A stretch of 13,641 bases of DNA, taken from NCBI GenBank assembly GCA_934365155.1, contig CAKRMZ010000038.1, positions 1 through 13,641 on the forward strand, written 5' to 3'. This stretch comes from an uncultured Eubacteriales bacterium (GTDB taxonomy: Bacteria; Bacillota; Clostridia; Oscillospirales; CAG-272). A program made the position numbers and the translations under genes. The notes below the pieces were generated by a model, which ran no database searches, was not told the DNA's origin, and saw only the letters and a list, made by a program, of their open reading frames with translations. Each line of letters opens with the position of its first letter. Positions within the stretch are counted from its first letter, which is position 1. Shown here in pieces: positions 7,555 to 13,641 of the stretch.

Positions 7555-8424
7555 ATGCCCTCAGACATCATCCAATGGTTTCCCGGGCACATGGCAAAAA
7601 CACGCCGCTTAATTAAAGAGAACTTGTCAAGCGTTGATATTGTTCTTGAAATTTTAGATGCACGAATCCCCGAAAGCTCAAAAAACCCTGAATTAAGCAG
7701 TTTAATTCACGACAAACCGGTTATTTCCGTTTTAAACAAAGCCGGACTTGCCGATCCTGTTATCACCAAAAAATGGATTGCATTTTATCAATCCATCGGA
7801 CGCGCGTGTGTGGCATGTGACTGCATCAGCGGTTACGGTATGAAAAACATCGGAACTCAAGTCAAAGAGCTTTTGGCAGACAAGCTAAAACGCTATGCCG
7901 ACAAAGGGATGCAAGGGCGCACAATCAAAGCCATGATTCTCGGTATTCCGAATGTAGGCAAGTCATCTCTTATTAACCGCATTTCGCAAAATAAAAAAGC
8001 AAAGGTTGAAAACCGGCCCGGCGTCACCTTGACCAAGCAGTGGGTGAAAACCAACATCGGAATTGACCTTTTGGATATGCCGGGCGTGCTTTGGCCGAAA
8101 TTTGAAGATCAAAGAATCGGCGAAAACCTCGCAATTACCGGAGCGATCAAAGATGATATTTTAGATATTGAGCGTATTGCAACCGCGCTTTGCGACCGAC
8201 TTCGTTCACTCTATCCAGAGCAGCTCGCAGAACGATATCGGCTTTCAGATGATCTTTTTATCACAAATGCAGAGCCCCATGAGTTACTGATTGCAATCGC
8301 CAAAAAACGCGGCTGCCTGTTGCAAAAAGGCGAAGTAGATATTGAGCGAGCATCCAATCTTTTAATTGATGAATTCCGAGCCGCCAAAATCGGCAAAATT
8401 TCATTGGAGGTTCCGACATGTTAA
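7555..8424 (+). CDS. ylqF: Ribosome biogenesis GTPase RbgA/YlqF
   Basis: Circularly permuted GTPase required for late 50S subunit assembly in Firmicutes, acting on 45S-type precursors. The permuted motif order is visible: G4 NKAG (61-64) comes before G1 GIPNVGKSS (130-138), G2 threonine at PGVTLT (155-160) and G3 DMPG (174-177). The N-terminal QWFPGHMAK contains H12, equivalent to the catalytic His9 of B. subtilis RbgA. The 289-residue length is normal, and the C-terminal ~80 residues form the rRNA-contacting helical domain. A good RBS (AGGAAAGGA at 7538-7546) lies 8 bases from the ATG. Its stop overlaps the rnhB start by 7 bases. Confidence 0.97.
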   Translation: MPSDIIQWFPGHMAKTRRLIKENLSSVDIVLEILDARIPESSKNPELSSLIHDKPVISVLNKAGLADPVITKKWIAFYQSIGRACVACDCISGYGMKNIGTQVKELLADKLKRYADKGMQGRTIKAMILGIPNVGKSSLINRISQNKKAKVENRPGVTLTKQWVKTNIGIDLLDMPGVLWPKFEDQRIGENLAITGAIKDDILDIERIATALCDRLRSLYPEQLAERYRLSDDLFITNAEPHELLIAIAKKRGCLLQKGEVDIERASNLLIDEFRAAKIGKISLEVPTC

Positions 8425-9032
8425 GCTGGGATCTGGAAGAGAGTTTATGGGCCGAAGGCTATCAAAACGTATGCGGCACCGATGAAGCGGGACGCGGACC
8501 GTTAGCCGGTCCTGTCGTCGCTGCCGCAGTAATTTTAAATCCGGCCAATGAAATTCCGGGCCTTAATGATTCCAAAAAATTAAGTGAGAAAAAGCGCGAA
8601 CAATTATTTGAATGTATTTGCCAAACGGCAAACGCCTATGCCGTGGGCATGGCCAGCCCTGAGGAAATCGATGAACTCAACATTTTAAATGCCTCGATGC
8701 TTGCCATGCACCGCGCAGTAAAATCTCTTTCTCCCGCAGCAGATTATGTACTGATCGACGGAAATGTTTCCCGTGGATTCGATTATGTCGACCATCTTAC
8801 CGTAATTAAGGGTGATGCAAAATCTCCATCCATCGCAGCAGCCTCTATTTTGGCAAAGGTGACTCGTGATCGCATTATGGTACAATTAGATCAACAATAC
8901 CCGCAATATGAATTTGCAAAGCACAAAGGATATCCGACTCGCCGACACATGGAGCTGGTCCGGAAATACGGTATTATTCCCGATTATCGCAAAAGCTTTT
9001 TAAAGTTTCTGCAAAAGGAGAATTCAAAATGA
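8418..9032 (+). CDS. rnhB: Ribonuclease HII
   Basis: Cleaves the RNA strand of RNA/DNA hybrids and incises at single ribonucleotides misincorporated in DNA. The DEDD active site is complete: D22-E23 in GTDEAGRGPLAGP, D114 in VLIDGN, and D133 in KGDAKSPSIAAASILAKVTRD. The conserved GRG loop and the C-terminal GYPT tyrosine (Y172) used for junction recognition are present. The 204-residue length is standard. RBS TTGGAGG at 8404-8410, 7 bases from the ATG and inside rbgA; the start overlaps the rbgA stop by 7 bases. The stop overlaps the next gene as ATGA, indicating coupled translation. Confidence 0.97.
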   Translation: MLSWDLEESLWAEGYQNVCGTDEAGRGPLAGPVVAAAVILNPANEIPGLNDSKKLSEKKREQLFECICQTANAYAVGMASPEEIDELNILNASMLAMHRAVKSLSPAADYVLIDGNVSRGFDYVDHLTVIKGDAKSPSIAAASILAKVTRDRIMVQLDQQYPQYEFAKHKGYPTRRHMELVRKYGIIPDYRKSFLKFLQKENSK

Positions 9033-9430
9033 CCTCAACGGATATCGGTCGAATCGGCGAAAATATCGCGGCATCTTATCTGCAGAATCAGAATTATAAA
9101 ATTGTTACGCGCAATTACCGCTCAGCGCATGGTGAAATTGACATTATAGCAGAAAACAAAGAAACTCTGGTTTTCATTGAAGTCAAATCAAGAACACCGG
9201 CTTCTTTTCATAAATACGGCAGCGGAAAATATGCGATTGATACTTATAAAAGAACCGCCTTTTTATCCGCTGTAAAAACTTATTTATACCGGTACCCCTC
9301 TAAAAAATCCAAACGAATCGATGTAATTGAAGTCACTTTTAATAATTCCGCTTTGACCGAATATCAAATTCATCACTTTAAAAATGCGTTTGGTGAGCAA
9401 TCTGCTCCGTATTCATACCGAAAATTTTAA
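9029..9430 (+). CDS. YraN-family (UPF0102) predicted nuclease-fold protein
   Basis: A 133-residue YraN/UPF0102 protein. The N-terminal GRIGENIAASYL (E11) and the core GEIDIIAENKETLVFIEVKSR, with D38, E51 and K53, form a PD-(D/E)XK-type constellation like Holliday-junction resolvases and restriction endonucleases. Biological function is unassigned in most bacteria; a role in DNA processing is inferred from the fold. The gene almost always follows rnhB in Firmicutes, as here. Its ATG overlaps the rnhB stop (ATGA), with AAAGGAG at 9014-9020 and 8 bases spacing. Length is normal and all putative active-site residues are intact. Confidence 0.93.
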   Translation: MTSTDIGRIGENIAASYLQNQNYKIVTRNYRSAHGEIDIIAENKETLVFIEVKSRTPASFHKYGSGKYAIDTYKRTAFLSAVKTYLYRYPSKKSKRIDVIEVTFNNSALTEYQIHHFKNAFGEQSAPYSYRKF

Positions 9431-9456
9431 ATCTTGAAAGGTGAAATTCCACTATC

Positions 9457-10935
9457 ATGAATTATATAAGTACTCGAGGAAAAATCTCATCCGACAATGC
9501 CATTCAATCAGCAGAAGCAATCAAACGCGGCCTCGCACCGGACGGAGGGCTTTTCATGCCGGAAAGCTTCCCCGTTATTACGATGCAGGACATTCGTTCT
9601 ATGATAAAAATGAATTATTCGGAGCGTGCATTTTTTATTCTGTCAAAATATCTGACCGATTATCCGGCGGAAATGTTGAAAAAAGCATGCGATGAAGCAT
9701 ATTCCGAAAAGCGCTTTCCGGGAGGACCGGCTCCGCTTAAAAAAATCGATTCCGATCTGTATTCCTTAGAGTTGTGGCATGGACCGACTTGTGCCTTCAA
9801 GGACGAGGCGCTCCAAATTATGCCCATGCTGCTCTCCGGCGCATTGAAGATTACCAAAGAGGATAAAACAGCCTTCATCCTGGTAGCAACATCCGGTGAT
9901 ACCGGAAAAGCGGCACTGGAAGGATATAAAGATGTAGACCAAGTCAAAATCATGGTTTACTATCCCTCCGACGGCGTCAGTGCCGTGCAAAAGATGCAGA
10001 TGGCTACGCAAAGCGGAAATAATGTAGAAGTATGCGCAGTGCAAGGAAATTTTGATGATGCACAAACCGGAGTAAAAAGAATTTTTTCTGATCCGAACGC
10101 CACAAAAGAGCTTGAAAAACGCGGATTCTTTTTCTCTTCCGCAAATTCCATCAACTGGGGACGTCTTGTTCCGCAAATTGTATATTATGTTTCTGCTTAT
10201 TGCGATTTGTTGGATAAAGAAGAAATCAAAGAAAACGAAGAAATTATTTTCAGTGTTCCGACCGGAAACTTCGGTAATATTTTAGCCGCTTTTATCGCTA
10301 AACAAATGGGTCTTCCGATTCGCAAACTGATCTGTGCTTCCAATCAAAATAATGTGCTGACCGACTTTATTCAAACGGGTACATATGATCGCAACCGTCC
10401 CTTCTACACCACGATGTCTCCTTCCATGGATATCTTAATATCCAGCAACCTCGAACGACTTTTATACTTGATGTCCGATGCCGCTACTACCTCTGAGTAT
10501 ATGCGTGAGCTTTCCGAAAAGGGCGCTTACACCGTCAACAAAGATATTTTCAACAAAATTCAGTCTGTTTTCGTCGGTGAATATGCAAGCGAAAAGGAAT
10601 GCGCAAAAACCATTTCGGAGATATATCAAAAAAATCAGTATTTGTGCGACCCGCACACTGCTGTCGGCATTGCAGCCGCAAAGAAAGCATCCAATGAACA
10701 CTGCAAGATCGTTGTTGCTTCTACAGCCAGCCCCTATAAATTTGCATCCGATGTTTATCACTGCCTCACCGAAAAGAATGCCCCGGACGATTTTGCCGCA
10801 ATTTCTCTGCTCTCAGAAGTAACGAAAACAGAGGTTCCGGCACCAATTGCTTCTCTTCGTGAAAGAAAAATACGCTTCAGCGAAGTGATAGAACCCGACC
10901 AAATGTTGGAAACGACTTTATCAAAAATTCAATAA
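9457..10935 (+). CDS. thrC: Threonine synthase
   Basis: PLP-dependent enzyme converting O-phospho-L-homoserine to L-threonine, the last step of the pathway. Landmarks: N-terminal STRGK typical of the longer ThrC class; HGPTCAFKDEALQ at 108-120, with K115 as the PLP-binding lysine; and the phosphate-binding loop ATSGDTGKAA (144-153). A glycine-rich SVPTGNFGN segment lies near 267-275. The 492-residue length matches the bacterial ThrC class with extended N- and C-termini. AAAGGTGA at 9437-9444 lies 12 bases from the ATG, rather far, so initiation may be moderate. It is the last gene of the operon begun by apgM; the terminator at 10940 starts 5 bases after its stop. Its substrate is the product of homoserine kinase, which may be encoded by that first gene. 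Confidence 0.97.
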   Translation: MNYISTRGKISSDNAIQSAEAIKRGLAPDGGLFMPESFPVITMQDIRSMIKMNYSERAFFILSKYLTDYPAEMLKKACDEAYSEKRFPGGPAPLKKIDSDLYSLELWHGPTCAFKDEALQIMPMLLSGALKITKEDKTAFILVATSGDTGKAALEGYKDVDQVKIMVYYPSDGVSAVQKMQMATQSGNNVEVCAVQGNFDDAQTGVKRIFSDPNATKELEKRGFFFSSANSINWGRLVPQIVYYVSAYCDLLDKEEIKENEEIIFSVPTGNFGNILAAFIAKQMGLPIRKLICASNQNNVLTDFIQTGTYDRNRPFYTTMSPSMDILISSNLERLLYLMSDAATTSEYMRELSEKGAYTVNKDIFNKIQSVFVGEYASEKECAKTISEIYQKNQYLCDPHTAVGIAAAKKASNEHCKIVVASTASPYKFASDVYHCLTEKNAPDDFAAISLLSEVTKTEVPAPIASLRERKIRFSEVIEPDQMLETTLSKIQ

Positions 10936-10939
10936 TGAT

Positions 10940-10986
10940 ATAAAAAGCGGAAATACGCAACCCTTTTGCGCACTCCCGCTTTTTAT
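10940..10986. terminator. Strong, symmetrical (bidirectional) intrinsic terminator
   Basis: Perfect 11-bp outer stem: ATAAAAAGCGG at 10940-10950 pairs with CCGCTTTTTAT at 10976-10986. After a 5/5 internal loop there is an inner 5-bp stem, CGCAA 10956-10960 with TTGCG 10966-10970, capped by CCCTT. The A-run on one side and T-run on the other give a U-tract on either strand, so it can end thrC transcription (plus) and DUF1540 transcription (minus). It fits the convergent gene arrangement. Confidence 0.88.
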
Positions 10987-10992
10987 CCTAAT

Positions 10993-11032
10993 GTGTGCAT
11001 TAATGTCTATGCACACCCATTTGCTTTGGGTG
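10993..11032. repeat. Two overlapping, mutually exclusive small hairpins
   Basis: GTGTGCAT 10993-11000 pairs with ATGCACAC 11009-11016 (8 bp, 8-base loop). CACCCA 11014-11019 pairs with TGGGTG 11027-11032 (6 bp, 7-base loop). The two share bases 11014-11016, so only one can form at full length. They lie between the bidirectional terminator and the stop of the minus-strand DUF1540 gene, in its likely 3' untranslated region. No T-run follows, so they are probably not terminators by themselves. Confidence 0.4.
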
Positions 11033-11062
11033 CAACAAGCGTTTTTTCAACCGTTTGTGTGC

Positions 11063-11260
11063 TTAGCTGTTTTTTTGCTTAAATGTGGCACATACCGTAT
11101 CAGTGCAGGAAGTTGCATAGCTCGGTCCGACTGCAATCTTCTCCGCTGTACAATAATGATCACCGTCATGATAGATACAGTTTTTCACATCACATCCAAC
11201 GCCCTTGTTGTGGCTTTGATCGCCGGAGCATTTGCAGCTTTCATCTGAAAAAAAACCCAT
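11063..11260 (-). CDS. DUF1540-family small cysteine-rich protein
   Basis: A 65-residue minus-strand protein matching the DUF1540 pattern: CDVKNCIYHDGDHYCTAEKI, then VG, then a DTVCATF ending. The cysteines at C23, C28, C37 and C57 have the family's spacing and probably bind a metal; C9, C11 and C52 are extra. The function of DUF1540 is unknown; such proteins are frequent in spore-forming Firmicutes. On the minus strand an AAGGGG ribosome binding site lies 10 bases before the ATG (plus coordinates 11271-11276), and an AT-rich -10-like TATAAA lies at 11283-11288, without a convincing -35. The gene is convergent with thrC, sharing its terminator, and divergent from the phosphoesterase gene. Overlapping plus-strand frames of similar size have no recognisable content and no RBS and are shadows of this gene. 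Confidence 0.85.
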   Translation of the reverse strand: MGFFSDESCKCSGDQSHNKGVGCDVKNCIYHDGDHYCTAEKIAVGPSYATSCTDTVCATFKQKNS

Positions 11261-11290
11261 TTGAGTTCATCCCCTTTTTTATTTTATACC
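11261..11290 (+). promoter_or_regulatory. Candidate promoter for the metallophosphoesterase gene
   Basis: TTGAGT at 11261-11266 (4 of 6 to the -35 consensus), an 18-base spacer and TATACC at 11285-11290 (4 of 6 to the -10). It is 73 bases upstream of the GTG start. A promoter is expected here because the thrC operon is terminated at 10986 and the neighbouring gene is on the other strand, but the match is only moderate. Confidence 0.3.
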
Positions 11291-11363
11291 TTTTCATAAA
11301 GGCTATCTTATTATTCACTGTTGCCTTTATTCTTATTCTTATTTGTTACGCGGAGAAAAAATT

Positions 11364-12119
11364 GTGAGTGTATTCGTAATTGCAGATACGCATCTTTCTT
11401 TCGGTGTCAAAAAGCCTATGGATATTTTCGGCAACCGATGGAAAAATTATCATGAAAAATTGAAAAACGGATGGATCAGCCAAATAACGGACTCTGATAC
11501 CGTAATCATTCCCGGTGATATCTCCTGGGCAATGAATATTCAGGAAGCACTGCCTGATTTTGCTTTTTTAAGTGCCCTGCCCGGACAAAAAATTATTCTC
11601 AAAGGAAATCACGATTATTGGTGGTCTACGACGAATAAACTAAATAATTTTATCGCTGAAAATCATTTTGACAGCATTCGCTTTTTGCATAATAATGCCT
11701 TAATTGCAGAAGATTTTATTATTTGCGGCAGTCGCGGTTGGTATCCGGACGATAAAAATCACAAGCTTTCCGAAAATGCCGATTGCAAAAAAATTGTTGC
11801 ACGGGAGGCAATTCGTTTGCGCTTAAGTCTGGAAGCCGGAAAAAAACTGCAAGAAGCTGACCCCACCCCACGTGAAATAATTGCTTTTATGCATTTTCCC
11901 CCATATTATACCGATTATTGCTGTGATGAATTAATTTATGAACTATACCGTGCCGGAGTTTCCCGTTGCTATTTCGGGCATATACACGGAAAATATTCCG
12001 GGCCGGAATATTTTGAATACTGCGACATCCGTTTTTATCTGATTTCCAGCGATTTTTTAAACTTTATTCCGAAAAAAATCGAAGCAACATCCCAAAAAAA
12101 CAATAATTGTGTAAAGTAA
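11364..12119 (+). CDS. Calcineurin-like metallophosphoesterase (COG1768-type)
   Basis: A 251-residue metallophosphoesterase with the complete dinuclear-metal motif set: D8-x-H10 (IADTH), G51-D52 (PGDIS), G81-N-H-D84 (KGNHD), H177 (MHFPP) and G205-H-I-H208 (FGHIHG). The architecture resembles the COG1768 'predicted phosphohydrolase' group; substrate unknown. No signal peptide or membrane span, so probably cytosolic. The GTG at 11364 is chosen over the in-frame TTG at 11343 because GGAG at 11352-11355 lies 8 bases before it and the protein then begins right at the first beta strand (MSVFVIADTH). It stands alone: a terminated operon and a minus-strand gene lie before it, and tig has its own promoters after it. 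No terminator was recognised downstream. Confidence 0.92.
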   Translation: MSVFVIADTHLSFGVKKPMDIFGNRWKNYHEKLKNGWISQITDSDTVIIPGDISWAMNIQEALPDFAFLSALPGQKIILKGNHDYWWSTTNKLNNFIAENHFDSIRFLHNNALIAEDFIICGSRGWYPDDKNHKLSENADCKKIVAREAIRLRLSLEAGKKLQEADPTPREIIAFMHFPPYYTDYCCDELIYELYRAGVSRCYFGHIHGKYSGPEYFEYCDIRFYLISSDFLNFIPKKIEATSQKNNNCVK

Positions 12120-12152
12120 CCATGATTTTTCCAGTTTTTATGCCATTTAATA

Positions 12153-12181
12153 TTGACTTTATCATACTTCTAAAGTAAAAT
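12153..12181 (+). promoter_or_regulatory. Upstream promoter of tig (P1)
   Basis: -35 TTGACT at 12153-12158 (5 of 6), a 17-base spacer and -10 TAAAAT at 12176-12181 (5 of 6). It lies 56 bases upstream of the trigger factor start and 33 bases after the phosphoesterase stop. Confidence 0.72.
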
Positions 12182-12186
12182 AAAGT

Positions 12187-12217
12187 TTGAATTATTTTAT
12201 GAAATATATTATATAAT
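12187..12217 (+). promoter_or_regulatory. Downstream promoter of tig (P2), candidate
   Basis: A perfect TATAAT at 12212-12217, with the nearest -35-like element TTGAAT at 12187-12192 giving a 19-base spacer, longer than ideal; the 17-base alternative is GAATTA at 12189-12194. The -10 would start transcription close to the RBS, giving a very short leader. It could be a second promoter or simply AT-rich spacer. Confidence 0.4.
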
Positions 12218-12237
12218 CATCTTGGAGGATAGATTTT

Positions 12238-13641
12238 ATGAATCTAAAAAATGTGACGCATCCGAAGAAAAACACGGCAGAAATCGAGTTTGTCATTGAT
12301 AAGCTTAGCTTTGACAATGCAGTCAATGCCGTTTATCACAAAAAGGTTCGCAATATTACCATTAACGGCTTCCGCAAAGGAAAAGCACCCAAACATGTGA
12401 TTGAAAAAATGTACGGAACCGGTTTCTTTTATGAAGATGCCATCAATGATCTGCTTCCCGAAGCTTATGAAGCAGCTTTAAAGGAATCGAAAGAACAGGC
12501 TATCAGCCGTCCTGAAATTGAGATCTTATCCATCGACGACAACGGTGTTGCCGTTAAAGCAACGATTTCGACCTATCCCACGGATCTTACCATCAAAGAG
12601 TATAAGGGTCTCAGTGCCGAAAAAGAAAAGAAAAATGCAACGGACGAGGATGTTAACGCCGAAATCGAAAAGATTCGCGCACGCAATTCCCGCACGATTG
12701 ATATCACCGACCGTGCTGCTCAAAAAGATGATATTGCTGTTATTGACTATGACGGTTATGTAGACGGAAAGCAGTTTGAAGGCGGAAAAGCAGAAAAGCA
12801 TGAACTGAAATTGGGATCCAAACAGTTTATTGACGGATTTGAAGATCAAATTATCGGTCATAATATCGGCGATGAATTTGATGTCAATGTCACCTTCCCG
12901 GAAAACTACCATGCAAAAGAACTATCCGGCAAACCGGCTGTTTTTAAAGTAAAACTCCACGAAATCAAATTCAATGAATTGCCGGAGCTTGACGACGAAT
13001 TTGCAAAAGATGTTTCCGAATTTAACACCTTAGATGAATATAAAGCCTCTTTGAAGTCTAAAATTCAAGAAAGATACAATACCGAATGCGACAATGCATA
13101 CACAGAACGTCTCATGGATGCCCTTGTTGCAAACTTAGAAGGCGATATTCCGGAAGCACTTTATGAAAACGAAGTAGAAAATATGATGAATGACTATGAT
13201 ATGAGACTTCGTCAAAACGGCATGACTTTGGATGTTTACTGCAATTATCTCGGACTGAAGCCGGAAGATATGAAAAAGGATTTCAGACCGCAGGCAGAAC
13301 ACACTGTAAAATGCAAATTAGCTTTGGAAAAAGTAGTGGATGCCGAAAACATTGTTGTAAGCGATGAAGACATCAATGCTGAGCTTGAGAGATTGGCAAA
13401 AGCCTACAACCTGGAGATCGAGAAAATCAAAGAAAGCGTCCCCACGGATGTAGTCAGTAAGGACCTTGCTCTTCAAAAAGCAGTTGAAGTAATCAAAGCC
13501 AATGCAACCGTAGCAAAAAAGACAGCTTCCAAGAAAGCAAAAGCGGACAGCGCAGAAAAAGCAGAAAAAGCAGAAAAAGCGGAAAAACCCGCAACCGCTA
13601 AAAAAACCACAGCATCGAAAAAGAAAGCCGCTGCAAAAACC
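12238..13641 (+). CDS. tig: Trigger factor (partial, runs off window end)
   Basis: Ribosome-associated chaperone and peptidyl-prolyl isomerase that binds nascent chains at the tunnel exit. At least 468 residues are visible, with no stop before the window edge. The N-terminal ribosome-binding domain carries the signature GFRKGKAP (44-51). The FKBP-like PPIase domain spans about 160-245 (DDIAVIDYDGYVDGK; FPENYHAKELSGK), and the helical C-terminal chaperone domain follows (about 246-425, for example LPELDDEFAKDVSEF). The canonical protein should end near residue 425-430; here it continues into an Ala/Lys/Glu-rich, low-complexity tail that includes four AEK repeats. RBS GGAGGA at 12224-12229, 8 bases from the ATG. 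In Firmicutes tig is usually followed by clpP/clpX, which would lie beyond the window. Confidence 0.97.
   Translation, partial: MNLKNVTHPKKNTAEIEFVIDKLSFDNAVNAVYHKKVRNITINGFRKGKAPKHVIEKMYGTGFFYEDAINDLLPEAYEAALKESKEQAISRPEIEILSIDDNGVAVKATISTYPTDLTIKEYKGLSAEKEKKNATDEDVNAEIEKIRARNSRTIDITDRAAQKDDIAVIDYDGYVDGKQFEGGKAEKHELKLGSKQFIDGFEDQIIGHNIGDEFDVNVTFPENYHAKELSGKPAVFKVKLHEIKFNELPELDDEFAKDVSEFNTLDEYKASLKSKIQERYNTECDNAYTERLMDALVANLEGDIPEALYENEVENMMNDYDMRLRQNGMTLDVYCNYLGLKPEDMKKDFRPQAEHTVKCKLALEKVVDAENIVVSDEDINAELERLAKAYNLEIEKIKESVPTDVVSKDLALQKAVEVIKANATVAKKTASKKAKADSAEKAEKAEKAEKPATAKKTTASKKKAAAKT
13552..13587 (+). repeat. Four tandem 9-bp repeats encoding Ala-Glu-Lys
   Basis: GCAGAAAAA occurs three times in direct succession (13552, 13561, 13570), followed by GCGGAAAAA at 13579. 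Each unit encodes AEK in the trigger factor frame, within its Lys/Ala-rich tail. Near-identical DNA units suggest expansion by replication slippage, so copy number may vary between strains. Confidence 0.85.

Noticed and set aside
11343..11363. TTG start for the metallophosphoesterase
   Set aside because: The GTG at 11364 has a GGAG site 8 bases upstream and begins at the first beta strand of the domain.
10991..11367. Plus-strand frames of 85 and 94 codons between thrC and the phosphoesterase
   Set aside because: They lie over the minus-strand DUF1540 gene, lack ribosome binding sites and give no recognisable protein.
12526..12912. 128-codon minus-strand frame inside tig
   Set aside because: It lies opposite the PPIase region of trigger factor, whose motifs are unmistakable; no RBS or promoter was seen.
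1..13641. Search by eye for CRISPR arrays, tRNA/rRNA genes, insertion sequences, phage genes and att repeats
   Set aside because: No regularly spaced direct repeats, no cloverleaf or rRNA-like sequence and no transposase or integrase motifs were recognised; the window is dense housekeeping coding sequence.

Overview
The window reads as an ordinary chromosomal segment of a low-to-moderate-GC Gram-positive anaerobe, most likely a member of the Clostridia (Oscillospiraceae/Ruminococcaceae-like). This placement is inferred from gene families typical of Firmicutes (a YfmF/YfmH M16 pair, the circularly permuted GTPase RbgA/YlqF, a DUF1540 protein), from strong GGAGG-type ribosome binding sites, and from AT-rich promoters with TATAAT-like -10 boxes. 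No rRNA, tRNA, CRISPR, phage or transposon sequence was seen, and both window edges cut through coding sequence or its immediate vicinity.

Layout. (1) 7-4529: four tightly packed plus-strand genes, two M16 peptidase-family proteins (yfmF, inactive-looking; yfmH, with intact HxxEH), lgt (prolipoprotein diacylglyceryl transferase, with a long hydrophilic tail) and folD (one-carbon folate metabolism). Starts overlap preceding stops, and the Shine-Dalgarno sites of yfmH and folD lie inside the upstream gene. (2) 4530-4764: an intergenic region with a weak terminator-like hairpin and then a good sigma-A-type promoter. (3) 4765-10935: a seven-gene plus-strand operon: an ApgM-family phosphotransferase/mutase, lepB, a PHP-domain protein, rbgA, rnhB, a YraN-family protein and thrC. 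It closes with a clear symmetrical, probably bidirectional terminator at 10940-10986. (4) 11063-11260: a small cysteine-rich DUF1540 gene on the minus strand, convergent with thrC and easy to miss because overlapping plus-strand ORFs are longer. (5) 11364-12119: a divergent plus-strand calcineurin-like metallophosphoesterase. (6) 12238-13641: trigger factor (tig) behind tandem promoters, running off the window end in an unusual Ala/Lys/Glu-rich tail.

How the genes fit together. Most are housekeeping: lipoprotein maturation (lgt) and preprotein cleavage (lepB), 50S assembly (rbgA), RNA/DNA hybrid repair (rnhB), folate metabolism (folD) and nascent-chain folding (tig). The most informative context is that the ApgM-family gene opens the same operon that thrC closes. 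A subfamily of these enzymes has been proposed to act as homoserine kinase in bacteria lacking ThrB, so the operon may supply the last two steps of threonine synthesis instead of, or besides, a glycolytic mutase. I found no convincing wholly new system; the findings below are leads of modest size.
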